Notes: generated by a model not told the origin, from the letters alone. Counted from the first letter of the stretch, positions 1-9,390 are shown. The stretch: 64,000 nucleotides of DNA from Brevibacillus formosus (GCF_003013405.1 NZ_PXZL01000013.1:597343-661342); one strand, 5' to 3'. Made by a program: numbers and translations.

Positions 1-1
1 C

Positions 2-910
2 GAAGAAATCGAAGCACTTGGCGGTATGGCAAAAGCAATTGAGACGGGATTGCCGAAAATGAAGATCGAGGAAGCGGCAGCACGCCGTCAGGCACATATC
101 GATTCGGCGAAGGAAGCCATTATTGGCGTGAACAAATACCGTCTGGACAAAGAAGATCCGCTGGAAATTCTCGAAGTCGACAACACAGCGGTCCGAGAAG
201 CGCAAATCAGTCGTTTGCAGGAGCTGCGCAGTAACCGGGATGAGGCGAGAGTGCAAGCAACACTTCAGGCCATTACGGAGTGCGCGAAAACGGGTGAAGG
301 CAATCTGTTGGAGCTGGCCATTGAAGCGGCGCGAGCAAGAGCTTCTTTGGGAGAAATATCGGATGCCTATGAAAAGGTCGTGGGGAGACACAAGGCGGTC
401 ATTCGCTCCATCAGCGGCGTCTACAGTTCCGAATACGCAGATGCCGATGAGGTAGCGGCAGTCCGCAAGATGGCAGACGAATTCGAGCAGTGGGAAGGCA
501 GACGTCCCCGTATTATGATCGCGAAAATGGGTCAAGACGGACATGACAGGGGCGCGAAAGTGATTGCGACCGCTTTTGCCGATTTGGGCTTTGATGTCGA
601 CATCGGTCCGTTGTTCCAGACACCTGAGGAAACAGCAAAACAAGCAATTGAAAATGACGTGCACGTGATCGGCTTCAGCTCGCTTGCGGCAGGACATAAG
701 ACATTGCTGCCACAACTGGTGGGAGAGCTCAAGAAGCTGGGACGCGAGGATATTGTCGTCGTTATAGGTGGTGTTATACCAGCACAAGATTACGCCTTTC
801 TGCGAGAGCATGGTGCCGCAGCTATCTTTGGGCCAGGAACAGTCATTCCTGTAGCAGCCCAGCACGTTCTCCAAGAGATCGTGTATCGCCTGGAGGCTGC
901 TGGACAATGA
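2..910 (+). CDS. scpA: Methylmalonyl-CoA mutase large subunit, C-terminal part (5' end outside window)
   Basis: This frame is open from base 2 with no stop, so the gene begins upstream and only about the last 300 residues are present; the ATG at 26 is internal. The C-terminal 130 residues form a cobalamin-binding Rossmann domain. It has the DxHxxG signature (GQDGHDRG, lower-ligand His codon at 542-544), the S-x-L step (GFSSLAAGH) and a GG loop (VIGGVIP). The preceding segment is the end of the substrate-binding barrel and the linker. The enzyme interconverts methylmalonyl-CoA and succinyl-CoA using adenosylcobalamin. The stop overlaps the meaB start (ATGA), which fits translational coupling to its own G-protein chaperone. 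Confidence 0.93.
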   Translation, partial: EEIEALGGMAKAIETGLPKMKIEEAAARRQAHIDSAKEAIIGVNKYRLDKEDPLEILEVDNTAVREAQISRLQELRSNRDEARVQATLQAITECAKTGEGNLLELAIEAARARASLGEISDAYEKVVGRHKAVIRSISGVYSSEYADADEVAAVRKMADEFEQWEGRRPRIMIAKMGQDGHDRGAKVIATAFADLGFDVDIGPLFQTPEETAKQAIENDVHVIGFSSLAAGHKTLLPQLVGELKKLGREDIVVVIGGVIPAQDYAFLREHGAAAIFGPGTVIPVAAQHVLQEIVYRLEAAGQ

Positions 911-1959
911 CCGGGGGCAAGGCTGACAAGAATTTCTTGAACGTTTCCTCCAGGGCACGCCTCCCACGTTTATCGGTGGATCAATACGTCACAGGCGTAC
1001 GAGAGAATAACCGAACGGTTTTGGCACAGGCAATCACACTGGTCGAGAGCAACGCTCCCGCTCATATGGATATGGCCCAAGAGGTGATCAAGCAGCTGCT
1101 TCCTCATACAGGTCAATCCATACGCATAGGGATATCCGGTGTGCCAGGTGCGGGCAAGAGCACGTTCATTGAAGCATTTGGCAGTATGCTTTGCGAAAAA
1201 GGTCATCGTGTCGCTGTTTTGGCCGTTGATCCGAGCAGTACAGTTACACGCGGGAGCATTCTCGGTGACAAGACACGAATGGAGCTCTTGTCACGCAATC
1301 CACAGGCGTTCATCCGACCGTCTGCCACTGGAGGCACGCTAGGCGGTGTCAATCGGAAGACCCGAGAAACGATGCTGATCTGTGAGGCAGCAGGCTATGA
1401 TGTAATCTTGGTTGAAACGGTCGGCGTCGGACAAAGCGAGACGACAGTCAGGTCCATGGTCGATTTCTTTTTACTCCTGATGCTGACAGGTGCGGGCGAT
1501 GAGCTGCAAGGAATCAAAAAAGGCATCATGGAAATAGCAGATGCGCTTCTGATCAATAAGGCCGATGGGGAAAACCGCACGCGTGCCTTGATCGCCAAAG
1601 GGGAGTACAATCGCGTTCTGCATTACTTGCAGCCGGCAACCACTGGCTGGGAGACGAAAGCATACATGTGTTCCTCGCTAACAGGGGAAGGCATTGAAGA
1701 TATTTGGGAGGTCATCGGTCAATTTCGTGAAACCACCATTCAAACGGGTGGCTTCGAGGCAAGGCGCAAAGCACAGCTACTCGATTGGATGCACAGTATG
1801 GCTCAAGACTACTTGCGCGCGACCTTTTTCGGCAACCAGCAAGTAGCCAAGCTGCTTCCCTCCATTGAAGAAGCCGTTGCGAGTGGCGAGATTTCACCGA
1901 CGAGCGCTGTACAGCAATTAGTGGCGATCTATGAGAATGCGATCATGAAAAAGGAATAG
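907..1959 (+). CDS. meaB: MeaB/ArgK-family GTPase, methylmalonyl-CoA mutase chaperone
   Basis: A 350-residue G3E-family GTPase of normal length. Visible motifs are a P-loop GVPGAGKS at about residues 78-85, the conserved VDPSS at 107-111, SATGG at 139-143, the switch region [10 protein letters not shown] from 169, and the base-specificity motif NKAD at 217-220. In this family the protein gates cobalamin loading into methylmalonyl-CoA mutase and protects or reactivates the enzyme. The start codon shares four bases with the mutase stop, so the two are coupled in one operon. The carboxyltransferase gene follows after 4 bases. Confidence 0.95.
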   Translation: MTGGKADKNFLNVSSRARLPRLSVDQYVTGVRENNRTVLAQAITLVESNAPAHMDMAQEVIKQLLPHTGQSIRIGISGVPGAGKSTFIEAFGSMLCEKGHRVAVLAVDPSSTVTRGSILGDKTRMELLSRNPQAFIRPSATGGTLGGVNRKTRETMLICEAAGYDVILVETVGVGQSETTVRSMVDFFLLLMLTGAGDELQGIKKGIMEIADALLINKADGENRTRALIAKGEYNRVLHYLQPATTGWETKAYMCSSLTGEGIEDIWEVIGQFRETTIQTGGFEARRKAQLLDWMHSMAQDYLRATFFGNQQVAKLLPSIEEAVASGEISPTSAVQQLVAIYENAIMKKE

Positions 1960-1963
1960 AGAG

Positions 1964-3529
1964 ATGGTGGTCCATATGAGCAGCAATATGTACGAAAAAA
2001 TTGATGAATTGATGGAACGCAAATATAAAATCCAGCTAGGCGGCGGTGATGCTCGCATCGATGCCCAGCATAACCGCGGCAAGTTGACTGCACGCGAGCG
2101 GATCGAGCTTCTGCTTGACCCAGATACCTTTATGGAGCTGAACCCGTTTGTTGAGCACCGTGCTACGCATTTTGGTCTCGACCAGATGGAGGCACCAGGC
2201 GAGGGCGTCGTGACGGGCTACGGTAAAATCAACGGTCGCCCTGTCTATTTGTTCGCGCAGGATTTCACGGTATTTGGCGGTGCTCTGGGTGAGATGCACG
2301 CGATGAAAATCGCCAAGGTAATGGACTTGGCAGCGAAAAACGGCGCTCCTTTTATCGGTCTGAACGACTCTGGCGGCGCACGCATTCAAGAAGGGGTAAG
2401 CTCGCTGGATGGCTACGGCACGATTTTTTACCGCAATGCCATTTACTCCGGTGTGATTCCGCAAATCTCTGTCATCCTTGGACCGTGTGCAGGAGGAGCG
2501 GTTTACTCTCCAGCAATAACTGATTTCGTGTTCATGGTAGAAAAGACGAGTCAAATGTTCATCACAGGTCCAAAAGTGATCGAAACTGTTACAGGTGAAA
2601 AAATATCCGCGGAGGACCTAGGCGGAGCAAAAGTCCATTCGACGGTGAGCGGCAATGCCCATTTTACGGCAGAAACCGAACAGGAAGTATTGGAAGGAGT
2701 GCGCAGGCTGCTCAGCTTCCTGCCACAAAACAATCGCGATCGCGCACCTGTGGTAAAAGCAGAGGAGAATAATGGTTGGCAAGAGGAGCTTTTGGAGCTG
2801 GTACCTGCTGAAAGCACCAAAGTATACGATGTGCGCAAGGTCATCGAAAAAATCGTGGACCACGGTGATTTCATGGAAGTACAGCCAAACTTTGCCCGCA
2901 ATATCGTTATCGGTCTGGCGCGTATCGATGGACACAGTGTCGGCATTATCGCCAACCAGCCGAAGGTCATGGCAGGCGGGCTGGACATTCATTCATCGGA
3001 TAAGCTGGCACGGTTCATCCGTTTCTGCGACTGCTTCAACATTCCGCTGCTAACCTTTGAAGATGTCTCTGGCTTTTTCCCGGGAATCAATCAGGAGCAC
3101 GGAGGGATTATCCGTCACGGGGCGAAAATCTTGTATGCATACTCAGAAGCAACGGTTCCCAAAATCACGGTGATCTTGCGCAAAGCTTACGGAGGGGCTT
3201 ACGTGGCGCTGAACTCCAAATCCATTGGAGCAGATGTCGTGTATGCATGGCCGAATGCAGAGATTGCCGTCATGGGTCCAGAGGGGGCAGCCAACGTCAT
3301 TTTTGCAAAGGAAATCGAACAAAGTGAGGACCCGGCCGCGACTCGCGCAGAGAAAATTGCCCTCTACCGTGAAAAGTTCGCCAATCCATATGTCGCGGCA
3401 AGTCTCGGGATGGTGGATGACGTCATCGATCCGCGCGAAACCCGCCAAAAGGTGGCGCAAGCGTTGGAGATGCTAAGAAACAAGCAGGAAGATCGTCCGT
3501 ACAAAAAGCACGGGAATATCCCGCTTTAG
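1964..3529 (+). CDS. pccB: Acyl-CoA (propionyl-CoA) carboxylase carboxyltransferase, beta subunit
   Basis: A 521-residue carboxyltransferase of the PccB/AccD5/YqjD type. It has two crotonase-like halves with oxyanion-hole glycine pairs, seen as SGGARIQEG and GPCAGGAVYSP in the N-half and ILRKAYGGAYVALNSK in the C-half. It transfers the carboxyl group from carboxybiotin to an acyl-CoA. Its place behind methylmalonyl-CoA mutase and meaB argues for propionyl-CoA as substrate, giving the route propionyl-CoA to methylmalonyl-CoA to succinyl-CoA. No methylmalonyl-CoA epimerase is seen in the window. ATG at 1964 and ATG at 1976 are both possible starts; the second has GGTGG five bases upstream. Confidence 0.93.
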   Translation: MVVHMSSNMYEKIDELMERKYKIQLGGGDARIDAQHNRGKLTARERIELLLDPDTFMELNPFVEHRATHFGLDQMEAPGEGVVTGYGKINGRPVYLFAQDFTVFGGALGEMHAMKIAKVMDLAAKNGAPFIGLNDSGGARIQEGVSSLDGYGTIFYRNAIYSGVIPQISVILGPCAGGAVYSPAITDFVFMVEKTSQMFITGPKVIETVTGEKISAEDLGGAKVHSTVSGNAHFTAETEQEVLEGVRRLLSFLPQNNRDRAPVVKAEENNGWQEELLELVPAESTKVYDVRKVIEKIVDHGDFMEVQPNFARNIVIGLARIDGHSVGIIANQPKVMAGGLDIHSSDKLARFIRFCDCFNIPLLTFEDVSGFFPGINQEHGGIIRHGAKILYAYSEATVPKITVILRKAYGGAYVALNSKSIGADVVYAWPNAEIAVMGPEGAANVIFAKEIEQSEDPAATRAEKIALYREKFANPYVAASLGMVDDVIDPRETRQKVAQALEMLRNKQEDRPYKKHGNIPL

Positions 3530-3549
3530 AAAGGAGCTCTGATCGTGCT

Positions 3550-3999
3550 ATGAAGCTGCATGAACTGCGTGAATTCATCAAGCTGGTAAATCAGTCTTCC
3601 ATTGAGGAGCTGGAATGGGAGAAGGGCAAGACCCGAATCGTGATCAAGAAAAGCGCACCAGTAGATGTCGTGGCTGTCAATACGCCTATACAGGTGGGCG
3701 AAGTGGAGAATGGTTATCAGGAGGCAGCCGCCACTGCTGAGTCCGTCGATGTTGCTGCTGAGGCACCTAAGGAAGTGACACAACAAGTCATGTCTTTAGG
3801 AGTAGGACTGTTCTATGCGGATGTGACAGTGGGGCAGACCGTTCAAGCAGGCGAAAAGGTTGGACGCTGCACGGCTGATGCTCTTCAGCTATCTACCGAT
3901 ATTACGACCCCCGTTAGCGGAATCATCACGGAAATTCTCGTCGTGGATGGTCAGTTTGTCGATTATGGAAAAGCTTTGATCGTTGTCAAAACTCAGTAG
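3550..3999 (+). CDS. Biotin carboxyl carrier protein-like, biotin-attachment lysine replaced by glutamine
   Basis: 149 residues with the architecture of AccB: an N-terminal helical segment ([20 protein letters not shown]), a variable Ala/Glu/Val-rich linker, and a C-terminal half-barrel that aligns to the biotinyl domain. Where AccB proteins carry E-A-M-K-M at the hairpin tip, this one reads D-A-L-Q-L. Codon CAG at 3886-3888 encodes Gln113 in place of the biotinylated Lys, and the downstream PVSG turn and [12 protein letters not shown] strand are intact. Therefore the protein probably cannot carry biotin. It may be a structural bridge between the carboxyltransferase and biotin carboxylase, or a decayed carrier whose job is done by another AccB. 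Between pccB and accC, same strand, short gaps. Confidence 0.82.
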   Translation: MKLHELREFIKLVNQSSIEELEWEKGKTRIVIKKSAPVDVVAVNTPIQVGEVENGYQEAAATAESVDVAAEAPKEVTQQVMSLGVGLFYADVTVGQTVQAGEKVGRCTADALQLSTDITTPVSGIITEILVVDGQFVDYGKALIVVKTQ

Positions 4000-4013
4000 G
4001 AAGGAGAGCGCCT

Positions 4014-5360
4014 ATGTTTACGAAAGTATTAATTGCCAATCGCGGCGAAATCGCTGTCCGCATTATCCGTGCTTGTCAGGAACTAGGGATACGTACAGTC
4101 GCTGTCTTTTCTGAGGCGGATCGGGAAGCATTGCACGTAGAATTGGCGGATGAAGCGTATTGCATCGGACCTACGGCGTCCAAAGACAGCTATTTGAACA
4201 TGGCACGGATTATGACGGTCGCACTTCACACGAAGACAGACGCTATCCACCCGGGCTATGGCTTCTTGGCGGAAAACGCTTCGTTTGCCCAGCTTTGCCA
4301 AGATTGCTCCATTACCTTTATCGGTCCAGATCCCGAAGCGATCACCAAAATGGGTGACAAAGCCGTAGCAAAAGCAACGATGAGTCAAGCGAATGTTCCA
4401 TTAGTTCCAGGTACAGAAGGCTTGATTGAAGACATCGATGAAGCATTGCAGGTGGCGGAAAAAATCGGCTATCCTGTCATCGTAAAAGCAACGGCTGGCG
4501 GCGGCGGTAGAGGCATGCGTGTCGCTTTTGACGCCGATGAGTTGTCCAAGGCCATTCGGCAAGCCCAGAAAGAAGCGGAGACGGCATTCGGCAACGCCGG
4601 CGTATACTTGGAAAAATACGTGGAAGAGCCGCGGCATGTGGAAATTCAAATCATGGGCGACAAGCACGGCAACGCTGTGTTCTTGGGAGAGCGGGATTGC
4701 TCCATCCAACGTCGTCATCAAAAGCTGGTAGAGGAAGCGCCATCTCCGGCGCTGGACCAAGCCCTACGCGAGCAAATGGGGCAGGCTGCGGTAGCGGCAG
4801 CCAAAGCGGTTTCGTACCACGGTGCGGGTACCGTTGAATTTTTGCTCGACAAGCACGGCCAATTTTACTTCATGGAAATGAATACGCGGATTCAGGTAGA
4901 GCATCCCGTGACAGAGATGATCACAGGGATCGACTTGATCAAAGAACAAATATCTGTCGCAGCAGGCAATCCGTTAACCTTCTCACAAGAAGACGTGAAA
5001 ATCAACGGATGGGCAATCGAGTGCCGGATCAATGCCGAGAATCCTGCCAAAAACTTTATGCCATCACCAGGGAAGGTCATCAATTACTTACCGCCTGGCG
5101 GTTACGGTGTGCGCGTGGACAGTGCGGTTTATCCCGGCTACGAAATCTCTCCCTTCTATGACTCAATGGTCGCCAAGCTGATCGTTTGGGGAACAGATCG
5201 CAATGAAGCATTGGCGCGCATGAAGCGGGCGCTGGGTGAGTTTGTCATCGAAGGCGTGCATACGACGGTTCCCTTCCATGAGAAGCTGCTGGAGCATCCG
5301 GACTTTGTTGCGGGGAATTTCGCTACGAATTTTCTGGAAAAAAATAAGCTGGATTTGTAA
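4014..5360 (+). CDS. accC: Biotin carboxylase subunit of acyl-CoA carboxylase
   Basis: 448 residues, the usual length of stand-alone AccC. Order of parts: N-terminal Rossmann domain ([18 protein letters not shown]), [13 protein letters not shown]-grasp glycine loop [13 protein letters not shown] from residue 158, then the catalytic [15 protein letters not shown], and the C-terminal [10 protein letters not shown] region. It carboxylates protein-bound biotin with ATP and bicarbonate. It ends the operon, and an intrinsic terminator follows nine bases after the stop. All catalytic motifs look intact, in contrast to the carrier-like gene just upstream, so the carboxylase should still need a biotinylated carrier from somewhere. 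Start chosen for the AAGGAGAG site seven bases upstream. Confidence 0.96.
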   Translation: MFTKVLIANRGEIAVRIIRACQELGIRTVAVFSEADREALHVELADEAYCIGPTASKDSYLNMARIMTVALHTKTDAIHPGYGFLAENASFAQLCQDCSITFIGPDPEAITKMGDKAVAKATMSQANVPLVPGTEGLIEDIDEALQVAEKIGYPVIVKATAGGGGRGMRVAFDADELSKAIRQAQKEAETAFGNAGVYLEKYVEEPRHVEIQIMGDKHGNAVFLGERDCSIQRRHQKLVEEAPSPALDQALREQMGQAAVAAAKAVSYHGAGTVEFLLDKHGQFYFMEMNTRIQVEHPVTEMITGIDLIKEQISVAAGNPLTFSQEDVKINGWAIECRINAENPAKNFMPSPGKVINYLPPGGYGVRVDSAVYPGYEISPFYDSMVAKLIVWGTDRNEALARMKRALGEFVIEGVHTTVPFHEKLLEHPDFVAGNFATNFLEKNKLDL

Positions 5361-5368
5361 CGAGCATG

Positions 5369-5412
5369 AAAGAACTGTGACAGAAATCGCTCTTTTGTTA
5401 CAGTTCTTTTTT
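5369..5412 (+). terminator. Intrinsic terminator of the methylmalonyl/propionyl operon
   Basis: AAAGAACTGT at 5369-5378 pairs with ACAGTTCTTT at 5400-5409, with four or five further pairs inside and a run of T. It directly follows accC. Confidence 0.85.
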
Positions 5413-5515
5413 CATTTACCCGATGGAGGGAAAAGTGTTATTGCCCCTGGAAAAAGGCTGCAAACAAGTCTTCTGCGACCAGCGCTGGTTGGAGGGTGCT
5501 GGATTCATAGGAGTG

Positions 5516-5558
5516 TTGACTTTATCTTGGAATAACAGTAGTATTCATTTATACTACT
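5516..5558 (+). promoter_or_regulatory. Promoter and palindromic operator of the TrmB-type regulator
   Basis: TTGACT (5516-5521), 17 bases, TAGTAT (5539-5544) form a sigma-A-type promoter. A perfect inverted repeat AGTAGTAT-N6-ATACTACT at 5537-5558 covers the -10 box. A close copy of this site, in the opposite orientation, sits in the promoter of the transporter gene at 6391-6408. This suggests autoregulation and joint control by the regulator encoded between them. Confidence 0.65.
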
Positions 5559-5579
5559 AAAAAGAACGGAGGTAACAGC

Positions 5580-6359
5580 TTGATTGATGAGCTCCGAAAA
5601 ATAGGATTGTCAGACCTGGAAGCCAGATGTTATTTGGTACTTCACGAGGAACCAAAAATTTCTGGATATGAAGTGGCCAAGAAAGTTTCCGTCTCTCGGA
5701 CAAACGTATACGCTGCACTTCGAGCATTGACCGAAAAGGGCATGTGCCGCATGATCGAATCGGAGCCTGTTCTTTATGATGCGGTACCGATCGAGCAGCT
5801 GATTCGTTTGTTACAATCGGAATTTGATCAAACAACCCGTGTACTTCAAGAACAGTTGAAATCCACTCCCCGAACGTCCCCTTCCTTTTATAATTGGCAA
5901 GGTGACAAAGCGATTGAAACAGCCATTAAACGTATCGTCTCAAATGCAAACAAAAGCATTGTTGTCGATATTTGGTCTGAAGATGTTCATTGGGTAGAGG
6001 AACCACTGGTAGAAGCAGAAAAACAAGGGGTTGCTGTCACGCTAATATCCATTGGCGAATGCCATGCAAAGCTAAAAAATGTTGTCGTACATAAAAGGAG
6101 TGCGGAATGGAATCAAGTGCAATCCAGGAAGTTCTCTATACTTTGCGATGCACATTCGGCGTTGCTGGGCAGCTTTGGGCGTGGGATCAAGCCCACTATA
6201 CTGGAGACGGACCACCCGTCACTCATTGAGTTGCTGCAAAATGCGTTCTACCATGACATCATCATGGGTCAGATCGAGAAAGATTTCGGCCAAGTGCTGG
6301 AAGAGAAATATGGGAGTGACTATGTACGCATTATCACCCCTTACAGGGAATACTTATAA
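5580..6359 (+). CDS. TrmB-family transcriptional regulator
   Basis: 259 residues. The N-terminal 75 residues form a winged helix (LSDLEARCYLVLHEEPKISG, then VSRTNVYAALRALTEKGM as recognition helix and wing). A short coiled segment follows, then a C-terminal phospholipase-D-like effector domain, the two-part plan of bacterial TrmB proteins. Family members bind sugars or other small ligands; the ligand here is unknown. Translation starts at TTG 5580, preceded by ACGGAGGTAAC at good spacing. The gene is followed by a truncated MFS transporter that carries the same operator, so the regulator probably controls both. Family call is firm, the ligand cannot be read from sequence. Confidence 0.85.
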   Translation: MIDELRKIGLSDLEARCYLVLHEEPKISGYEVAKKVSVSRTNVYAALRALTEKGMCRMIESEPVLYDAVPIEQLIRLLQSEFDQTTRVLQEQLKSTPRTSPSFYNWQGDKAIETAIKRIVSNANKSIVVDIWSEDVHWVEEPLVEAEKQGVAVTLISIGECHAKLKNVVVHKRSAEWNQVQSRKFSILCDAHSALLGSFGRGIKPTILETDHPSLIELLQNAFYHDIIMGQIEKDFGQVLEEKYGSDYVRIITPYREYL

Positions 6360-6377
6360 CGAGTATTTCCTCTTTTT

Positions 6378-6408
6378 TTGACTGAATCATAGTCGTATTT
6401 ATGAATAC
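6378..6408 (+). promoter_or_regulatory. Promoter and second TrmB-type operator, before the MFS gene
   Basis: TTGACT (6378-6383), 16 bases, TATGAA (6400-6405). A GTAT-N6-ATAC palindrome lies at 6395-6408. Read on the minus strand, the surrounding 19 bases agree with the 5540-5558 operator at 15 positions. The placement over the -10 region matches the upstream copy. Confidence 0.55.
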
Positions 6409-6442
6409 CTCTATTAATCGTTGGCAGGGAAGTGACTTTTGT

Positions 6443-7453
6443 ATGAACTACACCCATTCAGAAACGACAAGGAAGTTGGACACAAAACGATGGTGGGCAC
6501 TGTTTGTTTTACTACTCGGGACGTTAATGGTTATCAATCTCCCTATTGGAATTTTGGCAATGCTCATGATTATTCCGTTATTAAGAGAACCCCCATCGAA
6601 TGGGAATCAGAAAATAGATGTGCGCGGCATTATCATTCTTACTTGCGGTTTGCTGTTGCTTGTTTATCCCTTGGTCGTCGGTAGAGAAGCGGGATGGCCT
6701 CTCTGGATCTATTTGAGCTTTGTGGGAGCGATAGCCTTATTTTTCCTATACCAATTCCATGAAAAACGGATGACGCTACGCGGGGATGAGCCGTTAATAC
6801 GTGTAAACATATTCAAGGAGCGCACTTTCACCCTTGGTGTGTTTACAATTTTGGCCTATCAAATTGGAAACAGTGGATTTTTTCTCGTTGTTTCAATGAC
6901 GCTTCAGGACGCCCTGTCCCTTTCGGCGATAGACTCGGCCATTGCTTTTATTCCCATTGGTTTCGCCTTTTTTATAGCCTCCCTGCTTGGCCCCAAATTG
7001 GCTAAAACAAATGCATCCGTGTTGAAATGGGGCGCAACATTATTAATAGCCGGATATGCAGCGGTGATTGCAGTGTGTTCTTATTACGGGAACGATCTGC
7101 ATTGGCAGCAGTTGATCATGCCGTTCTTCTTGATAGGTTGGGGACAAGAATTCGTTGGGGCACCACTGATGGGGACAATTATGTCAGGTGTACCGAAAGA
7201 GCAGGTAGGTTCAGCCTCCGGTATTTTAAGCACCTTTATGCAGACAGCCAATGCACTTGGGATTGCAGCCATTGGAAGCGTATTTTTTGCTGTCCTGTCC
7301 CAGTCAGCTACATACACCGGTACATCAGCGCTTCAACTACAATTGCACTCTTTTATTGTAGCGTTAGCTTGCAGTGCCATTCTAGGGGCAGTGACATTTA
7401 CTCTCATCCTATGTTTGCAAAAAAACCAAAAAGAATTAAACACAAAAAGCTAG
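6443..7453 (+). CDS. DHA2/EmrB-type MFS drug transporter with a large in-frame internal deletion
   Basis: 336 residues against roughly 480 for the family. The N-terminus (KRWWALFVLLLGTLMVI) is transmembrane segment 1 of EmrB/QacA-type carriers. The next residues (NLPIGILAMLMIIPLL) are what normally follows W-R-W-I-F at segment 6, so about 140 residues covering segments 1-6 are missing without a frameshift. The missing part includes the LDxTIVNVALP and D-R-x-G-R-R motifs. The C-terminal eight or so segments look normal. It is probably non-functional or functionally altered. ATG 6443 is preferred, with AGGGAAG upstream, because the ATG at 6401 lies in the -10 box. Under the TrmB-type operator. 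Confidence 0.75.
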   Translation: MNYTHSETTRKLDTKRWWALFVLLLGTLMVINLPIGILAMLMIIPLLREPPSNGNQKIDVRGIIILTCGLLLLVYPLVVGREAGWPLWIYLSFVGAIALFFLYQFHEKRMTLRGDEPLIRVNIFKERTFTLGVFTILAYQIGNSGFFLVVSMTLQDALSLSAIDSAIAFIPIGFAFFIASLLGPKLAKTNASVLKWGATLLIAGYAAVIAVCSYYGNDLHWQQLIMPFFLIGWGQEFVGAPLMGTIMSGVPKEQVGSASGILSTFMQTANALGIAAIGSVFFAVLSQSATYTGTSALQLQLHSFIVALACSAILGAVTFTLILCLQKNQKELNTKS

Positions 7454-7463
7454 CATGTAAATG

Positions 7464-7491
7464 ACAGCCAATCCAAAGAGGGTTGGCTGTT
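7464..7491. terminator. Hairpin between convergent genes
   Basis: ACAGCCAA (7464-7471) pairs with TTGGCTGT (7483-7490). It lies between the MFS gene and the convergent hydrolase. The T-run is weak. Confidence 0.6.
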
Positions 7492-7515
7492 TATTATGGA
7501 GGAGCCTTAATTCTA

Positions 7516-8331
7516 TTATTTCAACTCGTCAAGAAAGCTTCTTACAGCCTGATAGTATCCATCAGGGTCTGTAGAATGGATATCATGCCCGCACTCAGCA
7601 AAGCTTGCAAGCTTTGTGTTTGGCCTTTGGGTCACCATGCGCTCGGCTTGACTTTCATCCAGTACAAAGCTTTTTTTTCCATGAATCAGCAAGATCGGGC
7701 AAGAAGACGCTAGCCAATCGCTCCACCATTCACCGTCAATGTGCCGCTGAGAGATAGGCATGCCTTTTAAATCAGAACGGAATCCCCAGCCTTGTTCATC
7801 CTCAAACACGCTTTCCGAAAAATAATCGACCGCCCGAACGCCGACTTTTTCAAGTGATTTCCTTAGGTCGTGTAAAGAAGGGGAGCGATGTGGGAGTTTT
7901 TCTGCAAAGGATAAGTCGGCCTTAATTTCTACCCCGATATCTTCTACAATGACTGCGTCCACAAGCTCAGGATAACGGGCCGCAAATTGATAAGCGTTGA
8001 CGCCTCCTAAAGAATGCCCAACGATCGTAACAGGAGCTCCATCCAAAACGGTCTGAACAAAGGCAAGAATATCGTTGAGGTAGCCTTCACGTGAATAGTC
8101 CGTATCTGGAGCATGCTCACTCCAGCCGTGGCCTCGTTGATCCAATCCAATCACGCGCCAATCTGTGAATCTGGAAGCAAACCCGGTAAAGGTCCGCGCA
8201 TCATTCATATGACCATGCAACAGGAGCAAAACTCTTTGACTGTCCCCTCCGAAATCAAGGTAAGATAGTTTTACGTTACCTGATTGGAAAAATTTTCTCG
8301 TTATCGTTCCTTTTTCTTGTGGATAAAGCAT
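7516..8331 (-). CDS. Alpha/beta hydrolase
   Basis: 271 residues of the classical alpha/beta-hydrolase fold. The oxyanion-hole segment LLLHGHMNDA and the DQRGHGWSE loop are present. The nucleophile elbow is GHSLGG, followed by a short lid and a late acid plus histidine (AECGHDIHST). No signal peptide or membrane segment, so cytoplasmic. The substrate cannot be inferred. AAGGAGGAATA upstream of ATG 8331 supports the start. It is transcribed divergently from a WYL-domain regulator, and a palindrome lies between the two, so it is a likely target of that regulator. Confidence 0.85.
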   Translation of the reverse strand: MLYPQEKGTITRKFFQSGNVKLSYLDFGGDSQRVLLLLHGHMNDARTFTGFASRFTDWRVIGLDQRGHGWSEHAPDTDYSREGYLNDILAFVQTVLDGAPVTIVGHSLGGVNAYQFAARYPELVDAVIVEDIGVEIKADLSFAEKLPHRSPSLHDLRKSLEKVGVRAVDYFSESVFEDEQGWGFRSDLKGMPISQRHIDGEWWSDWLASSCPILLIHGKKSFVLDESQAERMVTQRPNTKLASFAECGHDIHSTDPDGYYQAVRSFLDELK

Positions 8332-8403
8332 ACAGCTATTCCTCCTTAGTTATCATCAGCATCATGTCCAACTCGACTTCTCCTTCACAATAACAGATAA
8401 TAG

Positions 8404-8418
8404 TGACAGGAATTGTCA
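8404..8418. promoter_or_regulatory. Palindromic candidate operator between hydrolase and WYL regulator
   Basis: TGACA-GGAAT-TGTCA, a perfect 5-5-5 dyad in the divergent intergenic region, about 28 bases before the regulator start. Likely bound by the WYL regulator. Inference from position and symmetry. Confidence 0.45.
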
Positions 8419-8445
8419 TAATAAAAACATTTGGAGAGTTATACC

Positions 8446-9390
8446 ATGCCAAAATCAAAAAGACTGCTGGAAATGATGATGACTGTCAACCGGAAGCGCA
8501 AGTTTACTGTGAGTGAGCTTGCTAACGAATTTGGCGTTTCAGGGCGAACAATACTCCGCGACCTGCAAGAGCTGAGTGAGTTAGGGGTGCCTTTGTACTC
8601 TGAGGTGGGACCGCATGGCGGATATCATGTTTTGAAGGAAAGGATTTTGCCGCCTATTGCATTCTCAGAGGAGGAAGCGGTCGCAATCTTTTTCGCGATC
8701 CATGCTCTTCGACACCATACCTCACTGCCATTTGAGACAGAATCCTCCTCGGCGCTGAACAAATTTTATCAGTTCATGCCTCCGGATATTCGCGATCGCA
8801 TTGATCAGATGAAACGCCGTGTTGATTTTGTGACACCGAAGCGGCAAGCAAGCTCTCCGCATTTATCCACTCTGCTGGATGCCGCCATCCAACAAAAAGT
8901 GCTAAGCATCACTTATGAAACGCGTGGACAACAATCCACACGGGAGATACAGCCAATTGGAATTTATACAAAAAACGGTCTATGGTACAGTCCGGCTTAT
9001 TGTTATCAACATCAAGATATTCGCGTGTTCCGTTGTGACCGTATCCATGACGTCGTACCATCGGCATTGACGCCGTTGGATCTTCGAGACATTCACTTGG
9101 AAAATAGACAGGTCAAAACCGTCGAGGATCAGGACACCGTCCACTTATTTGCAGAGCTGACGATTGAAGGTGTGCAGGCTTGTGAGGCTGAACTTTGGCT
9201 TGCATCTATGCTGCATGTTCGGCAGGATGGAAGTGGTTGGTTGGAAGGAAATGTATCGAGAAGTGACATCTTGTTTTTTGCAAAGTTTTTGATTGGGTTG
9301 GGGAAAGAAGTGAGTGTACAGCATTCACCGGAAATAATAGACGGAATAAAAGCGTATTTGGCAGAACTGATGAACATTTATTCGCAATGA
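8446..9390 (+). CDS. YafY-type HTH/WYL-domain transcriptional regulator
   Basis: 314 residues. An N-terminal HTH_11 winged helix (KRLLEMMMTVNRKRKFTVSE, then FGVSGRTILRDLQELSELG) is followed by a WYL ligand-sensing domain (ITYETRGQQSTREIQPIGIY, LWYSPAYC, FRCDRI) and a WCX-like C-terminal extension. Such proteins are one-component repressors or activators, often of the divergent gene. ATG 8446 is chosen because GGAG lies eight bases upstream; the frame extends back to TTG 8431, which would overlap that site. Downstream is a string of small same-strand genes that may be co-transcribed. Confidence 0.85.
   Translation: MPKSKRLLEMMMTVNRKRKFTVSELANEFGVSGRTILRDLQELSELGVPLYSEVGPHGGYHVLKERILPPIAFSEEEAVAIFFAIHALRHHTSLPFETESSSALNKFYQFMPPDIRDRIDQMKRRVDFVTPKRQASSPHLSTLLDAAIQQKVLSITYETRGQQSTREIQPIGIYTKNGLWYSPAYCYQHQDIRVFRCDRIHDVVPSALTPLDLRDIHLENRQVKTVEDQDTVHLFAELTIEGVQACEAELWLASMLHVRQDGSGWLEGNVSRSDILFFAKFLIGLGKEVSVQHSPEIIDGIKAYLAELMNIYSQ

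Noticed and set aside
2036..2554. A 172-codon minus-strand frame
   Set aside because: Antisense to the carboxyltransferase gene; long only because of the sense-strand codon bias.
5423..5560. 46-codon frame between accC and the TrmB-type gene
   Set aside because: No ribosome site; it runs through the promoter and operator of the next gene.
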